Positions 1 to 8,430 of a DNA stretch of 58,193 nucleotides are shown here, piece by piece. The notes under the pieces were generated by a model that worked only from the letters and a program-made list of their open reading frames with translations, was not told the origin of the DNA and made no database searches. Origin of the DNA: Rikenellaceae bacterium (GTDB lineage Bacteria > Bacteroidota > Bacteroidia > Bacteroidales > Rikenellaceae). The DNA lies in the NCBI GenBank assembly GCA_017379895.1, contig JAFNVH010000058.1:1-58193 (forward strand), in the 5' to 3' direction. Positions within the stretch are counted from its first letter, which is position 1, and the number at the start of each line of letters is the position of its first letter. The translations under genes were made by a program, and so were the position numbers.

Positions 1-73
1 AAGGTGCGGATTGAGCAAAATAGTTGTCAAATGGCGTAAAAAATCACTTTTTTCGAAAAAAATGTCAAAAAGT

Positions 74-104
74 TTTGGAAGTTCAGAAATTGTTACTACT
101 TTTG
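74..104 (+). promoter_or_regulatory. Promoter of tRNA-Pro
   Basis: Seen: TTTG at 74-77 and TACTTTTG at 97-104 with a 19-base spacer, matching the Bacteroidota sigma-ABfr form TTG-N19-TAnnTTTG. It sits 15 bases before the tRNA. Confidence 0.75.
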
Positions 105-118
105 TGCTCCGAAACAGA

Positions 119-193
119 CGGGATGTAGCTCAGCCCGGTTAGAGTACACGTCTGGGGGGCGTGTTGTCGCTGGTTCGAATCCAGTCATCCCGA
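119..193 (+). tRNA. tRNA-Pro (anticodon GGG)
   Basis: A complete cloverleaf can be drawn. The acceptor stem is 119-125 with 186-192. The anticodon stem 147-151 pairs with 159-163 around a 7-base loop with GGG at 154-156. The T stem is 169-173 with 181-185 around TTCGAAT. The discriminator is A193. No CCA is encoded. Confidence 0.95.
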
Positions 194-200
194 CTAACCG

Positions 201-240
201 AAAGCCTTGATATTCAATCGAATATCAAGGCTTTTTCTTT
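201..240 (+). terminator. Terminator after tRNA-Pro
   Basis: A perfect 15-bp inverted repeat (201-215 with 220-234) around a 4-base loop, followed by a T-rich run to 240. Confidence 0.9.
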
Positions 241-434
241 TGCAGCATATCTCTCCTTTCTTCCGCAGTTGATGCGAAAACGACAAGAAAAGCCAACCAA
301 ATCGTCAACCAAAATCAAATGAAAGCGACCGGTTTTTGTCGTATGTTATCCCGCAAAGTGCTCGCAAATAGCTAATCTCCCCTAATGTGTCAATTAATTT
401 TGGCTTGGGAATTACCCATTTAGGGAAATTTTTA

Positions 435-442
435 TAATTTTG
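435..442 (+). promoter_or_regulatory. Likely -7 element for the small peptide/BspA unit
   Basis: TAATTTTG matches TAnnTTTG and lies 66 bases before the small ORF at 508. I see no well-spaced -33 TTG (the nearest, 405-407, is 27 bases away). The rest of 241-507 holds no recognisable gene. Confidence 0.5.
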
Positions 443-507
443 TGCTACTGAGACTGCTGGTATCTCTCAGTGGATAGATTTAAATGAATAAGAAACATTC
501 AATATCT

Positions 508-612
508 ATGAAAAAATACTACGAAACTCCGGAGATTGAGGTAATTGGAGTACAAATCGAGAAAGGATTTGCGGGTTCTCTCGAAGACCCTGAACCAGGT
601 TGGGATATGTAA
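508..612 (+). CDS. 34-residue peptide upstream of BspA-like lipoprotein
   Basis: A short ORF that starts MKKYYETPEIEV and ends in an acidic, Gly/Pro/Trp tail (EDPEPGWDM). Seen: ATG at 508, TAA at 610, and 11 bases to the lipoprotein ATG at 624, so the two are probably co-transcribed. There is no signal peptide or membrane segment. From memory, short peptides of this pattern (MKK-Y-xTPEIE... then a Gly/Asp-rich tail) recur in Bacteroidales next to surface lipoprotein genes. Their role is not established to my knowledge. It could be a leader or signalling peptide. I take it as real because of the recurring pattern and placement; the function is unknown. Confidence 0.6.
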   Translation: MKKYYETPEIEVIGVQIEKGFAGSLEDPEPGWDM

Positions 613-623
613 TCATCACAGTT

Positions 624-3356
624 ATGAGAAAATGTTGGCTGATCGCTATTCTCTTACTCGTTGTAGGATGTAGCAAAGATGTTGATTTTGAGCCGTCGCA
701 AGAGCAGGCCCAAAACCGTATTTTGTCGGGTATTATTGCCGATGAGAAAGATGAAGATAACGAAAGTCGCGTATACCTTGACAACAAGATCCGCATTCGA
801 TGGAATAAGGGCGACTTGATCTCAGTTTTTGACGGAACTACTCGCAACAAGGAGTTTGCGTTCTTGGGCTCAGACGGCAGTTCGGCGGGTGATTTCAGTG
901 ATAATTCTGCTGGTACGATTGGTACGGGCAAAGCTATTGATCGCATTTATGGCCTTTATCCCTATGCCTCGAGCACTGAATATTGTTATGGCGAGGACGA
1001 GTCGGAGGCTGATTACCTGCGTTATACACTGCCTGCGACTCAGACCTACAAGCCGAACTCAATCGGTTTGAATGCAAATCTTATGGTTGCAGCTACGGCG
1101 AAAAAGAGCGATAAGACGCTTGTTTTCCGCAACGTGTGCAGCTACCTTCGTCTGAAACTCTACGGCACGGAGCAAACCGTCAGCTCGATTGTCTTCAAGG
1201 GCAATACCGACGAGGTGCTTTCGGGCGATGTCGCTATTACCGCGAGCTATGGCACGGCTCCGACAATCAAGATGCTTGGCGAGGCCGAGGCTGATAATAA
1301 GACAATAACTCTCGACTGCGCGGAGGGCGTTACCATCGGCAACACGAGTGATGAGGCTACGGAGTTTTGGCTGGTCGTGCCTCCCGTGAACTTCCCCAAT
1401 GGCTTTACGATTACGCTCTATGGCGAGGGCAATATGGGCCAGGAGATTGTTGTTAACGACAATCTGACCTTCGCACGTAATACCTATAATACTATTACGC
1501 GCGAGGTGGCGATGACTGAGGTTTCCGATCCCTCGACCGAAATCCCGAATAATCAGATTTGGTACACTTCGAGTGATGGGCAGATTGTAAAGCCGCACAG
1601 TGGAGAGTATAATAACTATGCAGATGCACTAACAACCTTTGGTGCTAATATCGTGTCGAATACTTACGAGAACGGCAAGGGTGTTATTAAGTTTGATAGA
1701 CTTGTAAAAAGCATTGGAGAGAGGGCATTCTATGATTGTAGCAGGCTAACTGAGATCACCATTCCCAGTAGCGTAACAAGCATTGGAGATGATGCATTCA
1801 GATCTTGCAGCAGCCTAACTGAGGTAACTATTGGCGATGGCGTAACAAGTATTGGAGAATATGCATTCATGCATTGCTGGAGCCTAACTGAAATCACTAT
1901 TCCCAATGGCGTAATAAGTATTGGAGATTGGGCATTCTGTAATTGCAACAGCCTAACCAATGTTTCTATTGGTAATAGTGTAACAAGCATTGGTCAGGGT
2001 GCATTCTATTCTTGCGATAACCTAACCTCAATCACTATTCCCAATAGCGTAACAAGCATTGAAGATTATACACTCTCTAATTGCAGCAGCCTAACTTCAA
2101 TCACTATTCCCAATAGTGTAACAAGTATTGGAGAGTTTGCATTCTCTGATTGCAGTAGCCTAACTGAAATCACTATCCCCAATAGCGTAACAAGCATTGG
2201 AGATACTGCATTCAATGGTTGCAGAAGCCTAACCTCGATTACCATTCCCAATAGCGTAACAAGCATTGGATATCGTGCATTCTGGGGTTGTAGCAGTCTA
2301 ACCGAAATTACTATCCCCAATAGCGTAACAAGTATTGGGAATTATGCATTCGAAGATTGCAGCAGTCTAACCACAATCATTATTCCCAATAGCGTAACAA
2401 GCATTGGAAATGCTGCATTCAGATATTGCAGCAGCCTACAAAAGATTTTCTGCAAGCCCACAACGCCTCCGACGGGTGGTTACTATATGTTTGACAATAT
2501 CCACTCCTCTGCTAAAATATATGTCCCCGCTGGCTCAGGCGAAGCGTACAAAACCGCACAATACTGGAGCAACTACGCCGATATAATCGTAGAGGAAGAG
2601 TCCGAACCAAATGATACCTGGAAGATATACTATACTGCAACAGCGAAAGTCGAGCCGTATAGAGAAAATGCTTTCAATGTAAGTATCGAATCAAATCAGT
2701 GGGATTCTGCGACAGGCGAGGGCGTGATAACTTTTAATGGAGAAGTCAATAGTATCGGTTCATATGCTTTCTACTCGTGTCGCAACTTAAAAAGCATACA
2801 AATTCCTGAAAATGTAACGACAATTGGAACTGCAGCTTTTAGAGAGTGTTTCAAACTGAAAGATGTATACTTAAACTCTAAAATTGAAAGCATTGGTAAT
2901 TCTGCGTTTGTGGGCTGTTTCGATTTTTATAATTCCACTTATGGAAGCATCAACTTCCATATGAATAGCATAGCTGATTGGTGCCAAATAGATCTGCCCA
3001 CGGAGGTGGTAAGTGGTCAAGAGACTATTTATCTTTATGTAAACGGTTCTCTAATAAAAGACATTGATATACCCTCTTCAATTAATGCTATTAAGCCATA
3101 TGCTTTCAAGTTTTGTTATGTAAAAAAAATCACTATGCATAAAGATGTCACATCAATTGGCAAAGAAGCATTTTACGACAGCCCTGTAGACGCTATCTAT
3201 TGCAAGAGCACGATACCACCAGCAGGATGTGAAGATATGTTCAAAGAGACTTCGTTATCGTATATCTACGTGCCAGAGGAATCAGTGAACTCATATAAGA
3301 CCGCACAATATTGGAGCTCTTATAGCAGTAAGATAACACCTTACAACTTTGAATAA
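624..3356 (+). CDS. BspA-like leucine-rich repeat lipoprotein with fimbrillin-like N-terminus
   Basis: A 910-residue surface protein. The chosen ATG (624) gives a lipoprotein signal peptide with lipobox LVVGC near residue 20; an in-frame ATG at 600 would add eight residues in front of the signal. Residues of about 30-310 resemble the Mfa/FimA fimbrillin-like fold (for example RIRWNKGDLISVFDG). Then come 11 tandem 23-residue repeats of the LRR_5 (BspA) type, consensus SLTEITIPNSVTSIGxxAF. After these is a cap with a TPP...MF...YKTAQYWSxY pattern, then a second, diverged repeat set and a second copy of the cap at the C-terminus. BspA repeats mediate host or matrix adhesion in relatives; that role here is inference. 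The DNA repeats are nearly identical, so copy number may vary. A -7 element and a small peptide gene lie upstream. Confidence 0.85.
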   Translation: MRKCWLIAILLLVVGCSKDVDFEPSQEQAQNRILSGIIADEKDEDNESRVYLDNKIRIRWNKGDLISVFDGTTRNKEFAFLGSDGSSAGDFSDNSAGTIGTGKAIDRIYGLYPYASSTEYCYGEDESEADYLRYTLPATQTYKPNSIGLNANLMVAATAKKSDKTLVFRNVCSYLRLKLYGTEQTVSSIVFKGNTDEVLSGDVAITASYGTAPTIKMLGEAEADNKTITLDCAEGVTIGNTSDEATEFWLVVPPVNFPNGFTITLYGEGNMGQEIVVNDNLTFARNTYNTITREVAMTEVSDPSTEIPNNQIWYTSSDGQIVKPHSGEYNNYADALTTFGANIVSNTYENGKGVIKFDRLVKSIGERAFYDCSRLTEITIPSSVTSIGDDAFRSCSSLTEVTIGDGVTSIGEYAFMHCWSLTEITIPNGVISIGDWAFCNCNSLTNVSIGNSVTSIGQGAFYSCDNLTSITIPNSVTSIEDYTLSNCSSLTSITIPNSVTSIGEFAFSDCSSLTEITIPNSVTSIGDTAFNGCRSLTSITIPNSVTSIGYRAFWGCSSLTEITIPNSVTSIGNYAFEDCSSLTTIIIPNSVTSIGNAAFRYCSSLQKIFCKPTTPPTGGYYMFDNIHSSAKIYVPAGSGEAYKTAQYWSNYADIIVEEESEPNDTWKIYYTATAKVEPYRENAFNVSIESNQWDSATGEGVITFNGEVNSIGSYAFYSCRNLKSIQIPENVTTIGTAAFRECFKLKDVYLNSKIESIGNSAFVGCFDFYNSTYGSINFHMNSIADWCQIDLPTEVVSGQETIYLYVNGSLIKDIDIPSSINAIKPYAFKFCYVKKITMHKDVTSIGKEAFYDSPVDAIYCKSTIPPAGCEDMFKETSLSYIYVPEESVNSYKTAQYWSSYSSKITPYNFE
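1705..2440 (+). repeat. Eleven tandem 69-bp coding repeats (BspA type)
   Basis: Each unit encodes 23 residues. The segment reading attcccaatagcgtaacaag recurs almost unchanged through the block, with differences concentrated between the repeats' conserved TSIG and AF positions. It is a coding repeat in phase with the reading frame. Confidence 0.9.
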
Positions 3357-3368
3357 ATGGTAAATGAA

Positions 3369-3400
3369 AAGGCTCGAAATTACTCTCGAGCCTTTGTTTT
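3369..3400 (+). terminator. Terminator after BspA-like gene
   Basis: A stem of AAGGCTCGA (3369-3377) with TCGAGCCTT (3386-3394), then a T-rich run. Confidence 0.8.
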
Positions 3401-3526
3401 TGTCGAATTAACATCTTCCGTTCCCACAATGCAACGAACCTCACTAATAGCATCGGCCACGCCTCGAATGGCTATAGCTGGCTTTCGGAGTTTCGTAGTC
3501 TTGTCTCATAAATATCAATCTGTTTA

Positions 3527-3777
3527 TTATTCATCTAAAGTTTGTCCACTGGTGTGGTGGATGTAGAGTCCTTCAGCTCCTCGCGCCTGAGCACGGTGGG
3601 CTTTTTCTTGTTTGCCGACTATCCTTCCAATAGTGTGGTTGATGCTACCAACCCAAGATTTGATGATTTTGCCTCGGGGTAACTCAAAAAAATAGCAGTC
3701 ACGCAAGCGGCTTTTCCAATACCTGATCGAGAGATAGTAAATAAAAAAAAGGACGAATCTTGCGATTTGTCCTCTTT
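3527..3777 (-). pseudogene. Possible gene fragment or remnant
   Basis: This 420-base stretch has no clear gene. On the minus strand an 83-codon frame without ATG stays open from 3777 to a TAA at 3527-3529. It reads like protein (for example FFELPRGKIIKSWVGS and EGLYIHHTSGQTLDE), but its upstream end overlaps the tRNA terminator. A plus-strand frame (3539-3682) is also open, and a further minus-strand frame just beyond (about 3385-3515) also looks protein-like. I read the stretch as decayed or repeat-derived DNA. I cannot name a family. Confidence 0.3.
3743..3775 (-). terminator. Terminator after tRNA-fMet
   Basis: On the minus strand, GGACAAATC and GATTCGTCC pair around GCAA with one A-C mismatch, followed by eight U. 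Confidence 0.8.
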
Positions 3778-3779
3778 AG

Positions 3780-3852
3780 TAGCGGAGGGAGGACTCGAAC
3801 CTCCGACCTTTGGGTTATGAGCCCAACGAGCTGCCAACTGCTCCACTCCGCG
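3780..3852 (-). tRNA. Initiator tRNA-Met (CAT)
   Basis: A cloverleaf with the CAT anticodon. Two features mark it as the initiator rather than elongator: the GGG/CCC run at the base of the anticodon stem (TTGGG-CTCATAA-CCCAA), and an unpaired first acceptor position, here C1 opposite U72. The discriminator is A73. A separate promoter and terminator flank it. Confidence 0.9.
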
Positions 3853-3928
3853 ATAATACGCTTTCGCAACTCTTTCCGTAAGGCGGGATTTCATCTCTCC
3901 CGAAGTTGCTATTTCGTTTTTGCTGGTG

Positions 3929-3959
3929 CAAAGGTAAGTAAAAAAAACGGTACGACCAA
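3929..3959 (-). promoter_or_regulatory. Promoter of initiator tRNA
   Basis: On the minus strand TACCTTTG (3929-3936) and TTG (3957-3959) with a 20-base spacer. The predicted transcript has a 70-base leader before the tRNA. Confidence 0.7.
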
Positions 3960-4024
3960 ATCGAACTACAAAAAACGTGCAAAAAAGTTCGTAACCCGCC
4001 TCGAGAGGCCTCTTAGGAGCCTAT

Positions 4025-4522
4025 TTATGCACGCTCGTAGATCTCGAACGAATAGGGATATTCGTACTTTTCGCCACGTTCGAAACGCTCCTTGCTAACC
4101 AATGTCCACTGCTCGGGATCGAGCGCAGGGAAGGTTGTGTCGCCCTCGTACGCGTGGCATACGCGTGTATAATGAATACGGTCGGCCAGCGGCAGAGCCT
4201 GACGATAGACCTCGCCGCCGCCAATCACAAACGCCTGCTCGGCACCTGCCGCGCGGCACGTCTCGATAGCGGCCTCCAACGAGCTAAACACCTCGCAACC
4301 TTCGATTTGCAGGTCGCTCTGGCGCGAGATGACGATATTTCGGCGGTTGGGCAGCGGACGGCCTATCGAGAGATAGGTCTTGCGACCCATAATCACAGGG
4401 TAGCCCGTTGTCAGCTGTTTGAAGCGACGCAGATCCTCCGAAATGTGCCACAGCAACGTGTTCGCGCCTCCGATAACACCATTCTCGGCTACGGCAACGA
4501 TTATATTCAATTCACAGTTCAT
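4025..4522 (-). CDS. folA: Dihydrofolate reductase
   Basis: Reduces dihydrofolate to tetrahydrofolate with NADPH, in the cytosol. The 165-residue length is normal for the family. Seen: N-terminal LNIIVAVAENGVIG, the substrate-site LLWHISEDLRRFK, VIMGRKTYLSIG with the NADPH-binding region, and FVIGGGEVY near residue 100. I choose the ATG at 4522; the longer reading starts at a TTG six codons upstream and adds nothing conserved. It lies 42 bases after thyA on the same strand. That is a logical pairing, because thymidylate synthase produces the dihydrofolate that this enzyme recycles. Confidence 0.95.
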   Translation of the reverse strand: MNCELNIIVAVAENGVIGGANTLLWHISEDLRRFKQLTTGYPVIMGRKTYLSIGRPLPNRRNIVISRQSDLQIEGCEVFSSLEAAIETCRAAGAEQAFVIGGGEVYRQALPLADRIHYTRVCHAYEGDTTFPALDPEQWTLVSKERFERGEKYEYPYSFEIYERA

Positions 4523-4564
4523 AGTCCAAGATTTTGTCAAAAATTCTTTGCCACGCCCTCGCTT

Positions 4565-5464
4565 TTAGAACGACATCGGCGCTTTGATAGCGGGGTGCGG
4601 ATTGTAGCCTTCGAGCGTGAAATCCTCGTATCGGAAATCGAAAATCGACTTCACGTCGGGGTTGAGGTGCATCATGGGCAGTTTGCGCGGCTCGCGCGAG
4701 AGCTGCTCGGCTGCCTGATCCAAGTGGTTGAGATACAGGTGTGTGTCGCCCAACGTATGAACGAAATCACCGGGTTGCAGACCGCACACCTGCGCGATCA
4801 TCATCGTCAGCAGGGCATACGACGCGATGTTGAACGGAACGCCGAGGAAGGTATCGGCGCTACGCTGATAGAGCTGGCACGAGAGGCGTCCGTCAGCCAC
4901 ATAGAATTGGAACATTACATGGCAGGGGGGCAGAGCCATCTGCTCGACTTCGGCCACATTCCACGCTGAAACCAGCATACGGCGCGAGTTGGGGTTGCGA
5001 CGAATGGTGTCGACTATCTCGCTGATCTGGTCGATTGCGCGACCGTCAGGGCGGGGCCAGCTGCGCCATTGATAGCCATATACGTGATTCAGGTCGCCAT
5101 AGCGGTAGCCCTCAATCTCTGAGGCATTTCCCTGCTCGGCCTCGGCCAGAAACTGCTCGCGCGAAACGGGCTTGATGCCACGCTCGGCGCACAGTTCGCC
5201 ATAGTAGCGATAAGCGTCATTATCCCAGATGTGCACGCCGTTGCGCACCAGGTAGCCGATGTTCGTATCGCCCGCCAAGAACCACAACAACTCGTGGATC
5301 ACGCCCTTCAAAAAGACCTTCTTGGTGGTGAGCAGGGGGAAACCCTCGCTCAGATCGAAACGCATTTGGTGGCCGAAAACACTCTTGGTGCCCGTGCCCG
5401 TGCGGTCGCCTTTTACCGCGCCTTCGTCGATGATTCGGCGCAACAGATCGAGATATGCTTTCAT
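4565..5464 (-). CDS. thyA: Thymidylate synthase
   Basis: Makes dTMP from dUMP using methylene-tetrahydrofolate, which becomes dihydrofolate. The 299 residues have the classic landmarks: DRTGTGT near the N-terminus, [20 protein letters not shown], the catalytic Cys in [30 protein letters not shown], and the C-terminal [10 protein letters not shown] with the full APM-hydrophobic tail. It is five bases from lpxH upstream and 42 from folA downstream, so it sits in a minus-strand operon with both. Nothing unusual is seen. Confidence 0.97.
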   Translation of the reverse strand: MKAYLDLLRRIIDEGAVKGDRTGTGTKSVFGHQMRFDLSEGFPLLTTKKVFLKGVIHELLWFLAGDTNIGYLVRNGVHIWDNDAYRYYGELCAERGIKPVSREQFLAEAEQGNASEIEGYRYGDLNHVYGYQWRSWPRPDGRAIDQISEIVDTIRRNPNSRRMLVSAWNVAEVEQMALPPCHVMFQFYVADGRLSCQLYQRSADTFLGVPFNIASYALLTMMIAQVCGLQPGDFVHTLGDTHLYLNHLDQAAEQLSREPRKLPMMHLNPDVKSIFDFRYEDFTLEGYNPHPAIKAPMSF

Positions 5465-5469
5465 ATCGC

Positions 5470-6216
5470 TTATTGATTGTTGAATTTTCTTAGTGTAAAG
5501 TTGCCCTCCGCGTCGAGTACACCGTAAGTGGGCGCGTCGTTACCGATCCACTCGCCGAGGAAATAAACCTCGGAATGGGCGGTGCTATAGTGTGCGGGAG
5601 CGTGTGTATGACCGAAGATAAATAGATCGATATCAGCGGCGTGAGTGTGCTGCTCGGCATATTCGACCAGCGCGCGATTAGCCTGCTCGGAATTGGGCGC
5701 ACTACCGTGAGCTTTGCGACTGTTGCCGCTCCACCACTTGCCGAAACGCATCGAGAGGGTGGGATGGATGAGCCACGAGAAGAGCGCACGCACCACGCGC
5801 GAACGGAACATTGTGTTCATCAGTTGCAACATTGGTTGCCCCTTTATGTTGAGGTTGTCGCCGTGACCGATCCATACGCGGTGGCCTGCGAGCAGAGTTT
5901 GCTCGGGCGAGTAGTGAACGCGCACGCCACATTCGTGCTCCAAATAGCCGCGCTGCCACATATCGTGGTTGCCTGTGAAGAGGTGGATTTCGATACCTCG
6001 GTCGCTCAGTTCAGCCAATTTGCCCAGTAGGCGCACGTGCCCTGCGGGAACAACCTCGCCCCACTCGAACCAGAAATCAAAGACATCACCCAGCAGATAG
6101 ATCTCCGTTGCGTCTTTGGCTGCGTAGTCGAGCCATTGCACCAAAAGGTTCTCGCGGTGTCGCGCCGAGGGTGCGTCACCGTGTCCCAGATGCATATCCG
6201 AGGCGAAATAGTACAT
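5470..6216 (-). CDS. lpxH: UDP-2,3-diacylglucosamine diphosphatase (LpxH-like)
   Basis: A calcineurin-type metallophosphoesterase of 248 residues. It probably cleaves UDP-2,3-diacylglucosamine to lipid X and UMP, the fourth step of lipid A synthesis, on the cytosolic face of the inner membrane. Metal-binding motifs are all visible: [11 protein letters not shown] (residues 4-14), [18 protein letters not shown], an HGD block and FGHTHAP near the C-terminus. Family members with these motifs in Bacteroidota are annotated LpxH; a related phosphoesterase activity cannot be excluded from sequence alone. Five bases separate it from thyA and 12 from the TlpA-like gene. Confidence 0.85.
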   Translation of the reverse strand: MYYFASDMHLGHGDAPSARHRENLLVQWLDYAAKDATEIYLLGDVFDFWFEWGEVVPAGHVRLLGKLAELSDRGIEIHLFTGNHDMWQRGYLEHECGVRVHYSPEQTLLAGHRVWIGHGDNLNIKGQPMLQLMNTMFRSRVVRALFSWLIHPTLSMRFGKWWSGNSRKAHGSAPNSEQANRALVEYAEQHTHAADIDLFIFGHTHAPAHYSTAHSEVYFLGEWIGNDAPTYGVLDAEGNFTLRKFNNQ

Positions 6217-6228
6217 CGCCCGAAGGTT

Positions 6229-7350
6229 TTAAAGCAGAGCTGCTACGCGCTTGTCGAGATCAGCGCCGTAGACGTCCTTGCCAACGATATTGCCTTCGCG
6301 GTCGATCAGGAAGTTTGTGGGTACGGTCTGCACGTTGTACAGAGCGATAGCCGACGATGCGGTGCCCTGCAAGTCGCTAACCGAGATCCAGGGCAGATTC
6401 TGCTCCTGAACTGCGCTTACCCAAACAGCCTTCGAACTCTCGATACCGATCTGATAGATCTCGAAACCGCGCTCGGCATACTTCTCGTAAACCTCTTTCA
6501 AGTCAGCGTTGAGCTGGTTGCTGTTGCCGGCCATTGCCGACCAGAAATCAACCAGAATAACCTTGCCCTGCAACGACGAGAGCTGTACTTTGTTACCGAA
6601 CATATCGGGAATATTCAGGTCGGGATAGTTGAGCTGCGAAGTGATAGCCGTGCCCACCAAATCCATCGTAGCGATGTCGCGACGAACCAGGCTAAGATAG
6701 GGAGATGAAGGGTAGCGCTCCTCGATTGCATCGGCAACCATACGGTAGTAAACCACGTCGGTAGCGCCGTTGAACAGTACATCGTCATTGGGCAGACGCT
6801 GATAGAGCGCGTAGAGAGCTGCAATCGACGACGAGTTAGCAACGATGAACTCGATCTGGCTGCGCTTGATACGGTAGTACTCTTGCGTGTAATCTTTGAG
6901 CAACTGCTGGCGTGCGCTCTCGTCGGTCAGGCCAGCGAAGCAGGTCGACAGCGAATCGAGGCGTGCTGCACCATCCAACATCAGGAATGTAACCTGTTTG
7001 AGCAGAGCCGACTCCTCCGAGCCGCTAACCTCGTAGTTGCGAGCGATGCTGCCAACCGAATTGATGGTTACAGCATCGCCCTTAGCGAGCAGCAGCGGAA
7101 TACGCTGGCCGTTGCAGTTGAGGTTGTAGAGTGCGAGCTGGTCGCCCTCAGCATTGATTTGAATGTTGAATTTACCGCGCTCGTCGGTGCGTACCGAGTC
7201 GACAACCTGGCTGCCGAACGATGCGCCGAGTGACTCGACGTAAACCATTGTGGTGTCACAGCCGATCAGACGGCCTTCGAGTTTGATGTTGCCGCTATTG
7301 CAAGCGACTGCCGCCACTGCGGCTGCGATCAGAATGAAAATTCTTTTCAT
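6229..7350 (-). CDS. TlpA/AhpC-fold lipoprotein lacking the CXXC redox motif
   Basis: A 373-residue lipoprotein: signal peptide with cleavage before Cys17 (VAAVACNSG), an N-terminal DUF4369-like beta domain (about 20-120), a helical linker, and a C-terminal thioredoxin-like domain (about 240-373). That domain keeps KVILVDFW, the strand order and the cis-proline (TVPTNF). The active-site segment WCxPC, however, is replaced by A274-G-N-S277, so both redox cysteines are gone. It therefore cannot do thiol-disulfide exchange in the usual way; a binding or structural role is inferred. It is first in the lpxH-thyA-folA operon behind a strong promoter (7404-7434). Confidence 0.85.
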   Translation of the reverse strand: MKRIFILIAAAVAAVACNSGNIKLEGRLIGCDTTMVYVESLGASFGSQVVDSVRTDERGKFNIQINAEGDQLALYNLNCNGQRIPLLLAKGDAVTINSVGSIARNYEVSGSEESALLKQVTFLMLDGAARLDSLSTCFAGLTDESARQQLLKDYTQEYYRIKRSQIEFIVANSSSIAALYALYQRLPNDDVLFNGATDVVYYRMVADAIEERYPSSPYLSLVRRDIATMDLVGTAITSQLNYPDLNIPDMFGNKVQLSSLQGKVILVDFWSAMAGNSNQLNADLKEVYEKYAERGFEIYQIGIESSKAVWVSAVQEQNLPWISVSDLQGTASSAIALYNVQTVPTNFLIDREGNIVGKDVYGADLDKRVAALL

Positions 7351-7403
7351 ATTTAGTTTTTTTATTGTTTGCTACTACTTTGTAGTTTTTCTACTTCAAA
7401 CTA

Positions 7404-7434
7404 CAAATATACGCCATATTTCCGATAAAACAAA
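7404..7434 (-). promoter_or_regulatory. Promoter of the TlpA-like/lpxH/thyA/folA operon
   Basis: On the minus strand TTTG (7431-7434), a 19-base spacer and TATATTTG (7404-7411). This is one of the best consensus matches in the window. Confidence 0.85.
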
Positions 7435-7436
7435 CG

Positions 7437-7465
7437 AAAAAGGACAGACTTTCGTGGTCTGCCCT
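7437..7465 (-). terminator. Terminator after DUF4290 gene
   Basis: The arms 7441-7449 and 7457-7465 form a 9-bp stem with one G-U pair, followed on the minus strand by five U. It nearly abuts the next promoter. Confidence 0.8.
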
Positions 7466-7507
7466 TATTTTTATTTGTAAACACAGCGTTCGGATAACGC
7501 CAAACGG

Positions 7508-8197
7508 CTACTTCGAGAAGTTGCGTCGCTGGGCGTTGTTTTTCTGATTTTTCGAGTGCTGGTTGTGCTGGAAACGGTTTTTCTTCTGATTTTTCTGCTG
7601 CTTGCCCTGCTGGTTCTTACTGTTACGCGACGAATGGTGCTGTTTGTAGTCGCTTCGGAGATTATTCAGAGCAGATTCGTTCAGCTCGATACGACCTTCG
7701 GACATTCGCTTTATATCGCGAATGATCACCTCGTTGTTGGGGTGCTCCTCGTTGTATTCGTAACTCTTGGCACGCATATATCGGGCGATGTTGTCGATCG
7801 TATTTGCCACAATCGTGGGGTTGGTCTGGTGCTCCAACGAGCGAATCATACGCTCGACGCTCTTGCCGTAATGTTTGTACATAATCTGATTCGATGGGTA
7901 ACGCATCTTCTTGGGGCGAATGGTGAGCGACTCGCGTGTTACGGGAGGGTAGGGCGAATCGACATCGAGCTTGAAATCAGACATTATGAACATATGATCC
8001 CACAGCTTGTGGTTGAATTCGGCCGTATCGCGCAGCAGGGGGTTGAGGTTACCCATCACAGCGATTACGGCACGTGCCTGGCGGTTGCGTTCGCGGCGAT
8101 CCTCGATCAACAGCAGCGAATCGACCATCTCCTGAATATGGCGACCATACTCGGGCAGAAAGAGTTTCTGGCGTTTATTGTTATAATTCTTTTTCAT
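7508..8197 (-). CDS. DUF4290 family protein
   Basis: A 229-residue cytosolic protein of a Bacteroidota-restricted family (DUF4290). I choose the ATG at 8197 (MKKNYNNKRQKLFLPEYGRH); the frame stays open 45 codons further up, but that part looks non-coding. The N-terminal 150 residues are conserved-looking (LPEYGRHIQEMV, LNPLLRDTAEFNHKLWDHMF). The last 45 residues are a disordered, very basic Asn/Gln/Lys/His-rich tail, suggesting nucleic-acid or ribosome contact (inference). It is transcribed alone, divergent from the NtrC-like gene. No function is established. Confidence 0.8.
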   Translation of the reverse strand: MKKNYNNKRQKLFLPEYGRHIQEMVDSLLLIEDRRERNRQARAVIAVMGNLNPLLRDTAEFNHKLWDHMFIMSDFKLDVDSPYPPVTRESLTIRPKKMRYPSNQIMYKHYGKSVERMIRSLEHQTNPTIVANTIDNIARYMRAKSYEYNEEHPNNEVIIRDIKRMSEGRIELNESALNNLRSDYKQHHSSRNSKNQQGKQQKNQKKNRFQHNQHSKNQKNNAQRRNFSK

Positions 8198-8361
8198 TAG
8201 TCGTTTTTTTGATAATGTTCCGTCCGATTGATTTTGTTGACAATTACGATGCAAACGATATGGCGAAGCGTTCTGCGGGTAATTGTTACGGGTGGCGGAA
8301 ATGGTTTGTTTACAGCTGTTTTGCTTGTGCAACTAAGTCGGCCGTGACGACCCGATGAAGA

Positions 8362-8392
8362 TTTGGATTGTTCGGTCTATTGGCTAACTTTG
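8362..8392 (+). promoter_or_regulatory. Promoter of the NtrC-like gene
   Basis: TTTG at 8362-8365, a 19-base spacer, and TAACTTTG at 8385-8392, 38 bases before the chosen ATG. Confidence 0.8.
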
Positions 8393-8430
8393 GTGCAAAA
8401 ATACACAAATTTTTTACTATTACAATATAT

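Noticed and set aside
1705..2440. Regular repeats that could suggest a CRISPR array
   Set aside because: The units are contiguous 69-base coding repeats in one reading frame, with no unique spacers and no cas genes.
8198..8332. 45-codon N-terminal extension of the DUF4290 protein
   Set aside because: The ATG at 8197 starts a typical family N-terminus, and the extension has non-coding composition.
8217..8358. 47-codon plus-strand ORF between the DUF4290 and NtrC-like genes
   Set aside because: It runs against the leader of the DUF4290 gene, has no promoter of its own, and its residues look random.
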